DNA of 64,000 nt from Shewanella salipaludis (GCF_012911865.1 NZ_JAAXYH010000004.1:186001-250000), one strand, 5' to 3'; positions 1 through 9,704 are shown, counted from the stretch's first letter. Notes: generated by a model not told the origin, from the letters alone. Numbers and translations are program-made.

Positions 1-1
1 C

Positions 2-1093
2 ATGGATATAAAATATACTTTAAAACCCGCGTCAGAGCGCCGTACTGAACCATTCCGGCCCGAGGGCAATGTGGGTTTCGGCAACCTCAGGACAGATCAT
101 ATGTTTCTGATGGATTACCGTGATGGTCAGTGGCAAGATCCCCGGATAGTGCCCTATGGGCCATTCGAGATGGCGCCGGGCGCCATGTCGCTGCATTACG
201 GCCAGTCTATCTTCGAGGGCGCCAAGGCCTTCATGCATGAGGACGGTGAGATCTATACCTTCCGCCTCAACAAGAATGCCGAACGCATGAACCGCTCGGC
301 CGAGATCGTCTGTATCCCGAATCTTCCTGAGCAGATGCAATTGGCGGCGATCAACGCCCTCATAGACGTGGATCGCCTCTGGTTCCCGATGCAAGAGGGG
401 GCCTGTCTCTATATCCGGCCATTCATCTTCGCCACCGAAGACAGGCTGTCTGTCAGCCCGAGCAATCAATATACTTTCTGCGTCATCCTGAGCCCAAGCG
501 GTGCCTATTATTCTGCCGGGGTCAACCAGGCGATCCGTTTGCTCATCAGCAAGCAATTCCACCGTGCGGTTTCCGGTGGCACGGGCGCTTCCAAGGCTGC
601 GGGCAACTATGCCGCCTCCCTGCGAGCCGGTAAGGCCGCGGCTGCCTATGGCGCGGCGCAGGTACTCTACCTGGATGCCGGCAATCGGCAGATAGAAGAA
701 GTCGGCGCCATGAACCACTTCCATATCCTCAAGGATGGCACAGTGATCATCCCGAGTTTCACAGATACCATACTCAAGTCCATTACCTCCCAGTCCATGC
801 TGGAGCTGGGGGATTTACTCGGCTGTGAAGTGCGCCAGGAAACTGTGATGCTGGATAAGTTCATCGCCGACATAGAGGCGGGGGAGATCATCGAGGCCGG
901 CGGCTTCGGCACCGCCGCCGTGGTATCACCCGTGGGTTCCTACATCTTCGAAGATGGCCGTGTCGTCACTGTGGGGAACGGCGAGGTGGGAGAGCATACC
1001 CTGAGACTGTATCGTCTCTATACCGACATGCAGAAGGGCCTGGTGGCCGCGCCGCCGGGTTGGGTGCAGAAGGTCGAGCGCCGACAGGGCTGA
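2..1093 (+). CDS. Branched-chain amino acid aminotransferase (class IV, 363 aa)
   Basis: PLP fold-type IV aminotransferase that should interconvert Leu/Ile/Val and their 2-oxo acids. It is of the longer, Bacillus/eukaryote-like BCAT type, not the ~308-aa enterobacterial IlvE. Visible family signatures are a HYGQSIFEGAKAF segment near residue 65, the PLP-lysine region GASKAAGNYAASLRAG near residue 197, and EVGAMNHF near residue 233, which contacts cofactor phosphate. The ATG lies at base 2, so its ribosome-binding site is outside the window and a more upstream start cannot be excluded, although the N-terminus looks complete. It is followed by a strong bidirectional terminator. A second, E. coli-type IlvE is encoded at 19821, so the cell has two BCATs. 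The family call is firm; substrate preference is inferred. Confidence 0.9.
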   Translation: MDIKYTLKPASERRTEPFRPEGNVGFGNLRTDHMFLMDYRDGQWQDPRIVPYGPFEMAPGAMSLHYGQSIFEGAKAFMHEDGEIYTFRLNKNAERMNRSAEIVCIPNLPEQMQLAAINALIDVDRLWFPMQEGACLYIRPFIFATEDRLSVSPSNQYTFCVILSPSGAYYSAGVNQAIRLLISKQFHRAVSGGTGASKAAGNYAASLRAGKAAAAYGAAQVLYLDAGNRQIEEVGAMNHFHILKDGTVIIPSFTDTILKSITSQSMLELGDLLGCEVRQETVMLDKFIADIEAGEIIEAGGFGTAAVVSPVGSYIFEDGRVVTVGNGEVGEHTLRLYRLYTDMQKGLVAAPPGWVQKVERRQG

Positions 1094-1123
1094 ACACCTG
1101 GCTCATGTGCCATCAAGCAACCT

Positions 1124-1157
1124 AATAATAAAGGCTCCCCGGGGAGCCTTTATTATT
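1124..1157. terminator. Bidirectional intrinsic terminator between convergent genes
   Basis: Perfect 17-bp inverted repeat with arms 1124-1140 and 1141-1157. The GC-rich core (ggctcccc/ggggagcc) is flanked by AATAATAAA and TTTATTATT. It sits between the convergent aminotransferase and the propeller-GGDEF-EAL gene and can serve both strands. Confidence 0.8.
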
Positions 1158-1158
1158 G

Positions 1159-1221
1159 GCTGCGCAGTGCCTTGGTTTGGCTGCACAGTGCCTTGATTTA
1201 GCTGCGCAGTGCCTTGGTCAC
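1159..1221. repeat. 21-bp tandem repeat, three imperfect copies
   Basis: Copies at 1159-1179, 1180-1200 and 1201-1221 share the core GCTGCRCAGTGCCTTGRTTT. The last copy runs into the stop codon (TGA at 1220-1218) of the minus-strand gene. One of four short tandem arrays in this window located just beyond gene ends. Confidence 0.75.
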
Positions 1222-4200
1222 CATTTACCCGCCTTGAATAGCTCCAGGCATTGGCTTGCCGGCAGTGGCCGGCTGAACAGGAAGCCCTGTACCTGATCAC
1301 AACCTTCTCCGGCGAGGAAGTTGAGCTGCTCCTGGGTTTCCACCCCTTCGGCCACTACCTTGAGATCCAGGCTATGGGCCAGGGCTATGATGGCGCTGGT
1401 GATCGCCGCATCATCAGGATCGTTGGAAATATCCCTGACAAACTCACGATCTATCTTGAGGGTATCCAGCGGCAGACGCTTGAGGTAACTCAGGCTGGAA
1501 TAGCCGGTGCCGAAGTCGTCTACCGCTATGCTGAGCCCCAGGGCCTTGAGCTGAGTCAGGATGGCGACCGAATCCTGGGGCGTCGCCATGATCATGGACT
1601 CGGTCAGTTCCAATTCCAGTGCACTCGCGGCCAGGCCGGAAACCGCCAGCGCGACTTCTATGGTGGAGATGATGTCGGCCTTGAGCTGCCTGGCCGACAG
1701 GTTCACCGCCACCGCGACATTGGTATAGCCCTGCTCATGCCAGCTGGCCAACTGGCTGCAGGCGTGGTGTATGGCCCACTGGCCTATCTGGGTGATGATG
1801 CCGGTTTCCTCGGCCAGCGGGATAAACTCCGCCGGTGAGATGTTGCCCAACTCAGGGCTTTCCCAGCGCAGCAGGGCTTCCAATCCGCTGAGGGTGCCGT
1901 CTATGACATTGAACTTGGGCTGATAAACCAGGTGGAACTCGTTGCGCTGTATGGCCAGCTTCAGCCCGGCTTCGAGCTGGACATGGCGCACCGCATATTC
2001 GTTCAGGCTGCTGGTGTAAAATTGGAAGTTGTTGCGGCCCGATGCCTTGGCATGATACATGGCGGTATCTGCATACTTGATCAGGGCGGCGCTGTTATCC
2101 GCATCGTTGGGATACAGGCTGATGCCTATGGAAGGCGAGATGGTCACTGTGTTGTCATCGAGCAGGAAAGGCGCCTGGAATGCCCGCAGCACTTTCTCGG
2201 CCACCACAGTGGCGGCTTTTGCCTGGTTGATGCCCTCGAGTATGATGGTGAATTCGTCGCCGCCCAGACGGGCGACGGTGTCGCCTTCCCTGATGGCGTT
2301 TTGCAGTCTGAGGGCGACCGACTTGAGCAGCATGTCGCCGACATGGTGACCCATGGAGTCGTTGACATGCTTGAATCTGTCGAGATCCAGGAAGAAGAGT
2401 GCCACTATGGTGCCGGCCCTGTGGGCCTGGGTTATGGCATGATTCAGTCTGTCCTGAAACAGGGTGCGGTTGGGCAGGCCTGTGAGGGTGTCGAAACTGG
2501 CGAGGAAACGCAGATCTTCCTCGGCCTTCTTGCGATCCGTGATATCGGTAAATACCGCGACGAAGTGGCTGGTTTCCCCCTTGTTGTCTATGACCTGGTT
2601 GATCTCCAGCCAGATGAGGATGCTCTTGCGGTTGCGGGTGCGTATCTTGATCTCACCGGCCCAGTGCTTGTGGCGCAACAACTGACGTTCGATATTCAGG
2701 TAGCTCTGGCGTTGCCTCTTGCCCAGCGCCAGGAAGAGGAAGTGCTGGTTATAGACCTCCTGTTGGCTGAAGCCTGTGATGGCGCTGAAGGCCGGGTTGA
2801 CCGAGCAGATCCTGAAGTTGAGATCGCCGACCACCACGGCCTCGTTCATGCTCTGCAGCACCTGGGATGACAACCTGAGCTCATTCTCTGTCAGCTTGCG
2901 GCTGGTGATGTCTTTATGGGTGCCGGCCATGCGCACGGGTTGTTGGTTGCCATCGGTTTCGACCACCTTGCCGCGATCCAGCAGCCAGATTAATTCTCCC
3001 GGCTGTTGCTCTATACGATATTCGGCTTCGTAGAACGCCGATTTCCCCTCAAGGTGATCTGTCAGGGCCTGCCTCACCCTGGCCCTGTCTTCGGGATAAA
3101 TATTGTCTATCAGGGTCTGAGTACCGCTGCCATAGGCCGAAAGAGGTGCCATGTTGGTGCGGTAAACCTGATCCTTGGAAATGCTCCAGTCCCACATGCC
3201 GTCCCCCGAGGCCCAGAGTGCCAGCTTCAGCCGCTCCTCCGACGCCCTGATGCTGGTTTCGAATTCCCTCTGGCGCAGGCGTTTCCTGCGCTGCAGCAGG
3301 CTGAAACCCAGCAGCAGGGCCAATCCTGTCAGCCAGTAGAGGCCGTAGGCCAGCTGGGTGAGGTAGAAAGGCGCCAGCACCTTGAGTTTCACTTCCAGGG
3401 TTTCCTCCCCTGGGGCATTGTATTGCAGGCCCTGGCGCACCCTCAGGGTGTAGTCTCCCGGAGGCAGGTTGGTGTAGGTGATCTCAGACGTGTTGTGCAA
3501 CGTGTGCCATTGGCTGTCGAAACCCTCGAGTCGGTAGTCGAATAGATACTGGCCCGGGTAGCTGAAATCCAGTGAACCCACCTCGAAGCCTATCACCTGA
3601 TCGTCAAATTGCATCTCTATGACGGGGGGTTGGCTCAGGTCGAGTAAGCGATGGGCGTGACCGGCTATCTTATAGCCTGTCAGCGTGGGTGGGTTCGCCG
3701 TCCTGTGTGAAGGGATCTGGGCCGGATTGAACCTGTTGATGCCGCGTATGCCACCGAACCAGAGATCGCCGTTGTCATCGGCCATGGCGACGGCACCATT
3801 GTATTCCAGCGCCTGCAGGCCTTCGAGCTCATTGAAGGTGATGATACTGCCATCCGGGGATAATCTGCTGATGCCGGCGTTGCTGCTGAGCCAGATGTCG
3901 CCTTGGCTGTCTTCGAGCATGGCATAGACGGTATCGCTCGGCAGTCCCTGGGCACCGTTATAGTGCGTAAATCGATAGCCCTCGGCCTGTGGCCGCAGGC
4001 GGCTCAGACCGCCATGGCTGGCAACCCAGATATCCCCGTTTCTGCCCTGGATTATGTCGCGTATTCTGTCGTTGCTCAGGCCCAGGTTAGAGTCGCCTTC
4101 CTGGTGGAACATGCGGCCGGCGCCCGTGTCGGGATCCAGGCTGACGAGGCCATTGAAGGTGCCCAGCCAGAGGCGACTCCCCAGGGCCCTGACGATTATG

Positions 4201-5738
4201 ATTTGGTTGGTTTCGGCGTCGAATTCCGGCAGGGAGGCGAACGTGAATTGCCTGAACTCGTCCCTGTCTGCAGGTTTGACATACAGCTCCCTGGCGGTAG
4301 CGACCCAGAGCCGGCCCTCGGCGTCGAATTCCAGATTGCGCACCAGCTCGTCCTGCTGCCGCCCCAGGCCGTCATCTTCCAGGGAAAGCAAGCTGAAGTC
4401 GCCGTCGGGAGCCAGGACGGCGACACCATAATTGCTGGCGAACCATAGCCGTCCCTGCCTGTCCTGGGCTATGTCGCGGATGATCAGCTTGAGTTCCGTT
4501 TCCTTCAGCCCGAGAGCCCTGGCAAACAGGGCGTTGTGATGCAGGTAGTCGTCGCCGTCATGGGGCAGGCTCTTCAAGCCACCGCCATCCGTGCCTATCC
4601 AGAGATCGCCGTTGGCGGCGCGAAACAGGGCGCGGATATTATTGTTTTGACGTGGATTGATATTGTTGTTTTCGAAGAAATATTCGAAATGCTGCTTATC
4701 CAGGCTGACCCTGTCTATGCCGGAATAGAGACCGCCAATCCATAGGGTGCCTGAGTGGTCAAGCAGCAGGCGGCTCATGTTGCTGTCGCTGAGACTGGAG
4801 CCGCGTTGCGGGGCATTCATATGATATTTGACATGCAAATGGGTGCCGGCATTATCTATCTGTATCAGCCCCTTGCCTGGGCTTATGGCCCATATGTCCC
4901 CGGTTGCCGAGACGGAGAAGTCGGTTATGTTGGCAACGTCGGTCGCCGAGGGCGTTTGTTGCCAGACGAGTTCGGCTTGTTTGGTTTCCAGGCTGTAGTG
5001 CCACAGCTGATTCTTCAGTGCGAACCAGACTGAATAGAGAGAGGTCGCCCGGATCTGGTTTACCGGCAGCCCTTGTGGCAACCCCAGCTGGGTGATCTTG
5101 TTGCTGCTGATGGCGAAGGCGCCATCCTCTTGGGTGCCAACCAGCAGATAGGTGTTGGCGGCATTGGCCAGGCTGGTGATCTTGGGTGTTTGACTATTGC
5201 CAAGCTCCAGCCGTTTGATGCTGTCGTTGTGGAGTGACAGGGTATACAGGCCAGTTTCCGTGCCTATCCACAGGGTATCGCCTGTCACGCCGAGCCTGGT
5301 GACTCTGGGATCATCCAGGCCTTGGGCCTTGTCGAAGTGCTGGAATTTGCCTGTGTTGAGATCGAGCCGATTGAGGCCATGGCTCAGGGTTGCCACCCAG
5401 AGGAAGCCATCGCCGTCCTGGATTATGTCCGTGACATAGCTTTCCGAAATGCTGTCAGGGTCTTGGGAGGAATGCAGGAACACCCGGAAATCATTGCCAT
5501 TATAGCTATGCAGCCCATCCTGGGTGCCGGCCCATAACATGCCGGCCTTATCCATGAACAGGCTGGTAATGGTATTTTGGTTCAGGCCATCCTGACTGGT
5601 CAGGTGTTCAAATTTCAATACGGATGGCAGCACCGGAGCTGCGACGGCAGCCGGCGCATACAGGGCCAGAAAGGTCCACGACAGCAGAACATGAAAATAC
5701 AGGAATATGCGCACGAGCGGGCTAGCTGGCTGTCCCAA
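1218..5738 (-). CDS. Hybrid sensor: periplasmic beta-propeller, PAS, GGDEF and EAL domains (1506 aa)
   Basis: Predicted membrane-bound c-di-GMP metabolising sensor. It has an N-terminal signal/TM segment (residues ~8-34), then about 670 residues of two-component-regulator propeller repeats (recurring LWxGT, GDLWIGT and GDIWLSS motifs). A Y_Y_Y domain follows at ~715-785, a TM helix at ~790-812, two PAS domains at ~830-1075, GGDEF at ~1080-1240 and EAL at ~1255-1500. Both output motifs are intact: RLGGDEFTII, and EALLRW with DFGTGYSSL and AEGVET. Diguanylate cyclase and phosphodiesterase activity are therefore both possible; which dominates cannot be read. The frame opens with TTG at 5738; GTG eight codons in (VRIFLYF) is an alternative. 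No ATG occurs before the signal segment. The gene is monocistronic. The ligand is unknown. Confidence 0.88.
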   Translation of the reverse strand: MGQPASPLVRIFLYFHVLLSWTFLALYAPAAVAAPVLPSVLKFEHLTSQDGLNQNTITSLFMDKAGMLWAGTQDGLHSYNGNDFRVFLHSSQDPDSISESYVTDIIQDGDGFLWVATLSHGLNRLDLNTGKFQHFDKAQGLDDPRVTRLGVTGDTLWIGTETGLYTLSLHNDSIKRLELGNSQTPKITSLANAANTYLLVGTQEDGAFAISSNKITQLGLPQGLPVNQIRATSLYSVWFALKNQLWHYSLETKQAELVWQQTPSATDVANITDFSVSATGDIWAISPGKGLIQIDNAGTHLHVKYHMNAPQRGSSLSDSNMSRLLLDHSGTLWIGGLYSGIDRVSLDKQHFEYFFENNNINPRQNNNIRALFRAANGDLWIGTDGGGLKSLPHDGDDYLHHNALFARALGLKETELKLIIRDIAQDRQGRLWFASNYGVAVLAPDGDFSLLSLEDDGLGRQQDELVRNLEFDAEGRLWVATARELYVKPADRDEFRQFTFASLPEFDAETNQIIIVRALGSRLWLGTFNGLVSLDPDTGAGRMFHQEGDSNLGLSNDRIRDIIQGRNGDIWVASHGGLSRLRPQAEGYRFTHYNGAQGLPSDTVYAMLEDSQGDIWLSSNAGISRLSPDGSIITFNELEGLQALEYNGAVAMADDNGDLWFGGIRGINRFNPAQIPSHRTANPPTLTGYKIAGHAHRLLDLSQPPVIEMQFDDQVIGFEVGSLDFSYPGQYLFDYRLEGFDSQWHTLHNTSEITYTNLPPGDYTLRVRQGLQYNAPGEETLEVKLKVLAPFYLTQLAYGLYWLTGLALLLGFSLLQRRKRLRQREFETSIRASEERLKLALWASGDGMWDWSISKDQVYRTNMAPLSAYGSGTQTLIDNIYPEDRARVRQALTDHLEGKSAFYEAEYRIEQQPGELIWLLDRGKVVETDGNQQPVRMAGTHKDITSRKLTENELRLSSQVLQSMNEAVVVGDLNFRICSVNPAFSAITGFSQQEVYNQHFLFLALGKRQRQSYLNIERQLLRHKHWAGEIKIRTRNRKSILIWLEINQVIDNKGETSHFVAVFTDITDRKKAEEDLRFLASFDTLTGLPNRTLFQDRLNHAITQAHRAGTIVALFFLDLDRFKHVNDSMGHHVGDMLLKSVALRLQNAIREGDTVARLGGDEFTIILEGINQAKAATVVAEKVLRAFQAPFLLDDNTVTISPSIGISLYPNDADNSAALIKYADTAMYHAKASGRNNFQFYTSSLNEYAVRHVQLEAGLKLAIQRNEFHLVYQPKFNVIDGTLSGLEALLRWESPELGNISPAEFIPLAEETGIITQIGQWAIHHACSQLASWHEQGYTNVAVAVNLSARQLKADIISTIEVALAVSGLAASALELELTESMIMATPQDSVAILTQLKALGLSIAVDDFGTGYSSLSYLKRLPLDTLKIDREFVRDISNDPDDAAITSAIIALAHSLDLKVVAEGVETQEQLNFLAGEGCDQVQGFLFSRPLPASQCLELFKAGKW

Positions 5739-5955
5739 ATTCGCCTCTATCCGAATGAGTCTCTTGGTGGAGACATCTTGTTGTCGCTATCTATAAGATA
5801 GTCATCATGGAGTCGGTACTCTTAGCACCTTAATGGGGCAATATTAACACTCTTATAACTGTACTGGCTAAAGGTTTAGTGAAATTTGTCACAAATGTTT
5901 CCCTGGCTGGCGCTGGGTTGGCAGGCCCATCTCTGGGGCGGGCTGAGACACAGGG
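5739..5955. other. Intergenic region between prpD and the propeller-GGDEF-EAL gene
   Basis: 217 bases lying downstream of prpD and upstream of the sensor gene, both on the minus strand. It is AT-richer than its surroundings near 5780-5890, consistent with the sensor promoter. No convincing terminator hairpin with a T-run, and no ORF, was seen. Confidence 0.4.
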
Positions 5956-7401
5956 CTAGACGTATAGCATGGCCATAAATTCATGCACCCGGGTATTTTC
6001 CAGCCGTGTCTGCTGGTGGCAGAGGTCGAAGATTTCGCCGCTGCGTTTGGCGGCGAAACGGCTCGCCAGGTTATGCCTGAACTTGCTTTCCAGCAAGGGA
6101 ATGCCTTCGGCACGGCGACGTCTATGGCCCAGGGGGTAGTGCACTTCGACCTTCCCGGTCGCGCTGCCGTCCTTGAAGAAGATCTGTACTGCGTTGGCTA
6201 TGCTGCGTTTTTGCGGGTCCAGGTAGTCTTCGCTGTAGCCCTTGTCTTCCTCGACCCGCATCTTGGCGCGCAGCGCGTCGATGCGCGGATCGGCGGCGAC
6301 AGCGTCTTCATAGTGCTCTGCGCTCAGGCTGCCGTAGAGCAGTGGGATGGCCACCATATACTGCAGGCAGTGATCGCGATCGGCCGGATTATGCAGCGGG
6401 CCGCGTTTGGAGATGATGCGTAGCGCCGATTCTTGGGTGGACAGGACTATCTCGGCAATCTCCTCCAGGCGCGCCTGGACTTGCGGATGGAGCATGAGGG
6501 CACACTCGACCGCAGTCTGGGCGTGAAACTCCGCCGGGTAAGCGACCTTGAACAGTATGTTTTCCATCACATAGCTGGCGTAGGGGCGGGTGACTTGCAG
6601 GCTTCTACCCTCGAACAGCACATCGCAGAAGCCCCAACTTGGGGCGCTCAGGGCGCTCGGATAACCCATCTCGCCCGTCATGGTCAGCATTGCCAGGCGC
6701 ACGGCCCGGGAGGCTGCATCGCCGGCGGCCCAGGACTTGCGCGAGCCGGCGTTCGGCGCGTGACGGTAAGTGCGCAGCGACTGGCCATCGATCCAGGCCT
6801 GGGAGAGGGCGTCGATGATCTGCGCCTTGGTGCCGCCCAGCATATGGGTCACTACCGCGGTCGAGGCCACCTTGACCAGCAGCACGTGATCCAGGCCGAC
6901 ACGGTTGAAACTATTCTCCAGCGCCAGTATCCCCTGGATTTCGTGCGCCTTGATCATATAGGTCAGCACCTCTCTCATGCTCAGCCCAGACTTGCCCTGG
7001 CCGACGCGTAGCTGCGACACATGGTCGGCGACCGCCAGGATGGCGCCCAGATTGTCCGAGGGATGGCCCCATTCCGCCGCCAGCCAGGTGTCGTTGTAGT
7101 CGAGCCAGCGGATGCAGGCGCCTATGTCCCAGGCCGCCTTGACGGGATCCAGCAGCAACTGGGTTCCAGGTACCCGCGCCCCGTATGGCACAAGAGTGCC
7201 AGGTACCAGTGGCCCCAGGTGCTTGGTGCATTCGGGGAAACGCAGCGCCAACAGGCCGCAGCCCAGGCTATCCATCAGGCAGTAACGGGCCGTATGGTAG
7301 GCCTCCTTGCTGTCGATTTTATAGTCACAGACATAGTCGGCAATATCCACCAGCACGGGATCCGGTTGGGGGCGGACGTTGGCTTCCACATTGGCTGACA
7401 T
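5956..7401 (-). CDS. prpD: 2-methylcitrate dehydratase PrpD (MmgE/PrpD family)
   Basis: 481 aa, close to the 483 aa of E. coli PrpD and colinear with it: [19 protein letters not shown] near residue 98, KAHEIQG near 150, [13 protein letters not shown] near 170, [22 protein letters not shown] near 207, and [15 protein letters not shown] near 345. The family dehydrates 2-methylcitrate to 2-methyl-cis-aconitate in propionate catabolism. It stands alone here, with no prpB, prpC, acnD or prpF beside it. Many relatives in this group use AcnD/PrpF instead, so this copy may be redundant, act on a different substrate, or work with genes elsewhere. ATG start; no classical terminator seen downstream. Family assignment is firm; its role in the methylcitrate cycle is inferred. 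Confidence 0.9.
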   Translation of the reverse strand: MSANVEANVRPQPDPVLVDIADYVCDYKIDSKEAYHTARYCLMDSLGCGLLALRFPECTKHLGPLVPGTLVPYGARVPGTQLLLDPVKAAWDIGACIRWLDYNDTWLAAEWGHPSDNLGAILAVADHVSQLRVGQGKSGLSMREVLTYMIKAHEIQGILALENSFNRVGLDHVLLVKVASTAVVTHMLGGTKAQIIDALSQAWIDGQSLRTYRHAPNAGSRKSWAAGDAASRAVRLAMLTMTGEMGYPSALSAPSWGFCDVLFEGRSLQVTRPYASYVMENILFKVAYPAEFHAQTAVECALMLHPQVQARLEEIAEIVLSTQESALRIISKRGPLHNPADRDHCLQYMVAIPLLYGSLSAEHYEDAVAADPRIDALRAKMRVEEDKGYSEDYLDPQKRSIANAVQIFFKDGSATGKVEVHYPLGHRRRRAEGIPLLESKFRHNLASRFAAKRSGEIFDLCHQQTRLENTRVHEFMAMLYV

Positions 7402-7652
7402 GGCTTATGCTCCCTGTTGCGCGGTCTTGACTCATGGGCTGTTGCCCGCTCGTCCGGTCGATTTGCCTGGGCTCAGACTGGGCCTATGGCTCTGTCAGTC
7501 TGGTCGAACTCAATGGCATTTGCCAACCGGATGGCATGAACTTGGGGCCGGCGCGGGCTCGGTATGCCTGAGCGTCAGGGAAGGATCTGTGCATGGGGGC
7601 GCTAAGGCGCTAATGCACTAGGCACTGGGAGGGCATGGGGAGGGCATGCGGA

Positions 7653-7674
7653 GCGGCGCCTATGCAGGCGCCGC
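7653..7674. other. Perfect hairpin downstream of the acyltransferase pair
   Basis: Inverted repeat GCGGCGCC / GGCGCCGC with a 6-nt loop, eight bases past the stop of the minus-strand acyltransferase gene. No T-run follows on either strand, so it is at best an mRNA 3'-stabilising or Rho-associated structure. The rest of the 280-base gap 7402-7681 shows nothing recognisable. Confidence 0.45.
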
Positions 7675-7681
7675 ATGGGCG

Positions 7682-8635
7682 TTATTCTTTCGGGGCTTTT
7701 GCCGGCTGTTTTTCCGGCTCGGTTGCCGACACAGAGGCGGTGTGTTGTTGCAGTATCTGGTGGATCAGGCGATCTTTATCGGCCCAGAGTTGGTTGAGCC
7801 AGCGCTGAAAATCGACCCTGTACTCGGGATCGCTGAAATAGCGCTTGTCGTCGACTCTGGGCACCGGCAGGGCTTGGATTCGCACCACTATCTTGTTGAC
7901 CTTACCGCTCATGACCCCGAAGAGTATGTCCTTGGGCGCGTCCGGATACACCAAAGTGATATCGAGCACCTTGGTGAATTGCTCACCCATGGCCGCGAGG
8001 GTGAAGGCGATACCGCCGGCCTTGGGCCGCAGTAGGTAGCGGTATGGCGAGTTCTGGCGCCGGCGCTTGTCTTCGGTGAAGCGACTGCCTTCGACATAGT
8101 TGATGATCGACGTCGGCATGTGCTTGAATTTCTCGCAGGCGCGGCGGGTGGTCGCCAGATCTTTACCCCTGAGCTTGGGATTCTTCTTCAACTTGGCCGG
8201 ACTGGTTCTGTTCATGAAGGGCATGTCCAGTGCCCAGCAACCCAGCCCCATCAAGGGCACATACAGCAGCTCCTTCTTGAGAAAGAACTTCAGCATGGGG
8301 ATATGGTTACGCAACAGGTAAGTTTGCGCTGCTATGTCGAAACCACTGAGGTGATTGCTGACCAGCAGGTACCAGCCATGCTTGTCCAGCTCATCCAGCC
8401 CCTGGACATCCCATTCTATCTTGGCGATCAGAAACAGTATGCCGCCGTTGCAGCTGGCCCAGGCCCACATGCAGCGGTTCATCAGCGCCGTGATCCCCAG
8501 CTGCAGTGGCTTTATCGGCAGCAGGAGCTTGACTATGCCCCCCAGGCTGATCAGGCCGCTCCACAGGACAGTGTTGATGATCAGCAGGCTGAGGCTGAGG
8601 GCGAACAGGACTGGGCCGGGAAGAAAACTAAACAT
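7682..8635 (-). CDS. PlsC-type lysophospholipid acyltransferase, YihG-like (second of tandem pair)
   Basis: 317-aa membrane acyltransferase of the LPLAT/PlsC superfamily. It has the catalytic HX4D motif in SNHLSGFD (near residue 85) and the substrate-binding VEGSRF motif (near residue 185). A hydrophobic N-terminal segment (PGPVLFALSLSLLIINTVLW) should anchor it in the inner membrane. The frame is open further upstream to 8677, but the ATG at 8635 (MFSFLPGP) is preferred because it overlaps the stop of the preceding gene in an ATGTTTAG arrangement, implying translational coupling. It is a paralogue of the upstream gene, sharing FLKKELLYVPxxGLxxWALDxPFM and AKLKKNPKLRGKD segments. A C-terminal tail rich in Glu, Lys and Ala may be disordered. 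It is probably involved in phospholipid remodelling; the acyl acceptor is unknown. Confidence 0.85.
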   Translation of the reverse strand: MFSFLPGPVLFALSLSLLIINTVLWSGLISLGGIVKLLLPIKPLQLGITALMNRCMWAWASCNGGILFLIAKIEWDVQGLDELDKHGWYLLVSNHLSGFDIAAQTYLLRNHIPMLKFFLKKELLYVPLMGLGCWALDMPFMNRTSPAKLKKNPKLRGKDLATTRRACEKFKHMPTSIINYVEGSRFTEDKRRRQNSPYRYLLRPKAGGIAFTLAAMGEQFTKVLDITLVYPDAPKDILFGVMSGKVNKIVVRIQALPVPRVDDKRYFSDPEYRVDFQRWLNQLWADKDRLIHQILQQHTASVSATEPEKQPAKAPKE

Positions 8636-9548
8636 GCTTGGCGCTATCCTCTGCTTGCTTGTCCGCCTGCTCGGCATACTGACTCAAGAGTGCATCTTTG
8701 CGTTGCCACAATAGATTGAGCTGCTCCTGAAAGCCTATCTTAAATTGTCTGTCGTTCATGTAGTCGCCGCGCATCTCCTGGGCTATGTCGGTGATCTTCA
8801 CATCGACATAGACGCGACTCAGATCGCCACAGATATACTCCCAGAAGCTGGGCACCTTGCCCGGGTAGTAGATGGTGACATCGACCAGTTTATGGATCTG
8901 CTCGCCCATGGCCGAGAGGGCGAAGGCCATGCCGCCCGCCTTGGGTTTCAACAGATGCCGATAGGGCGAGCCCTGCTTGCTGTGCTTGGCTGGGCTGAAG
9001 CGGGTGCCCTCGACAAAATTCATCACACTGACGGGCTTATGCTTGAACTTGGCACAGGCCTTACGGGTGATCTCTATATCCTTGCCCTTGAGTTTGGGAT
9101 TTTTCTTCAATTGGGCCGTGCTGTAGCGGCGCATGAAAGGAAAATCCAGGGCCCACCAGGCCAGCCCCAGCACAGGCACATACAGCAGCTGTTGCTTGAG
9201 GAAGAACTTGAGGAAAGGGATCTTATGATTCAGCAACCGTTGCAGTATCAGGATATCGACCCAGGATTGGTGGTTGGCGATCACCATGTACCATTCCTGG
9301 GTGGAGAAATGCGTGTCACCGGAGAAACGAATGTCGACCGGGTGGAATAGCTTTTCAATGAGGGTATTGACGCTGATCCAGGCGCTGGCGCAATGATCCA
9401 GCAGATAACTGCAGCCGGTGCGCAGTGGTGTGACGGGAATGAGTTTGAACAGGCTGATGACGAAGATAGGCATGACCCAGAACAGGGTATTCACCACGTA
9501 TCCACAGAAGGCGATCCAGCCCCTGACTCGTATTAATAATGCCCGCAT
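8628..9548 (-). CDS. PlsC-type lysophospholipid acyltransferase, YihG-like (first of tandem pair)
   Basis: 306-aa paralogue of the next gene on the same strand. It shows the HX4D motif in ANHQSWVD (near residue 92), FLKFFLKQQLLYVPVLG, and the VEGTRF motif near residue 178. Two hydrophobic stretches in the first 50 residues suggest membrane anchoring. The ATG at 9548 begins MRALLIRVRGW. Its TAG stop overlaps the ATG of the downstream paralogue by eight bases, so the pair is almost certainly one operon arising by tandem duplication. The family acylates lysophosphatidic acid or related lysophospholipids; E. coli has a single-copy relative, YihG. The distinct substrate of each copy is not deducible from sequence. 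Confidence 0.86.
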   Translation of the reverse strand: MRALLIRVRGWIAFCGYVVNTLFWVMPIFVISLFKLIPVTPLRTGCSYLLDHCASAWISVNTLIEKLFHPVDIRFSGDTHFSTQEWYMVIANHQSWVDILILQRLLNHKIPFLKFFLKQQLLYVPVLGLAWWALDFPFMRRYSTAQLKKNPKLKGKDIEITRKACAKFKHKPVSVMNFVEGTRFSPAKHSKQGSPYRHLLKPKAGGMAFALSAMGEQIHKLVDVTIYYPGKVPSFWEYICGDLSRVYVDVKITDIAQEMRGDYMNDRQFKIGFQEQLNLLWQRKDALLSQYAEQADKQAEDSAKHV

Positions 9549-9683
9549 GCAACTCTCCTGACAAAAAAGGGAGGCCTATGTTACTCGGTGTCGGCTCCGG
9601 GCTCAATCTCGGGCAGAATTTAGCGCAGCCTAAGCTGCTTCAGGTATGTTGGGGCATGCATATTCTGACTTGTGCCGGAGGAG

Positions 9684-9704
9684 GCGTGCAGGTTGCCTGC
9701 ACGC
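9684..9704. other. Perfect 9-bp hairpin downstream of the PhzF gene
   Basis: GCGTGCAGG / CCTGCACGC with a 3-nt loop, beside the 14-bp tandem repeats at 9707-9762. There is no T-run, so it is not a standard intrinsic terminator. Confidence 0.45.

Noticed and set aside
2144-2368. Numerous 60-300-aa frames opposite or within other frames of real genes
   Set aside because: All overlap clearly identified genes over their whole length and show no domain, signal or RBS support.
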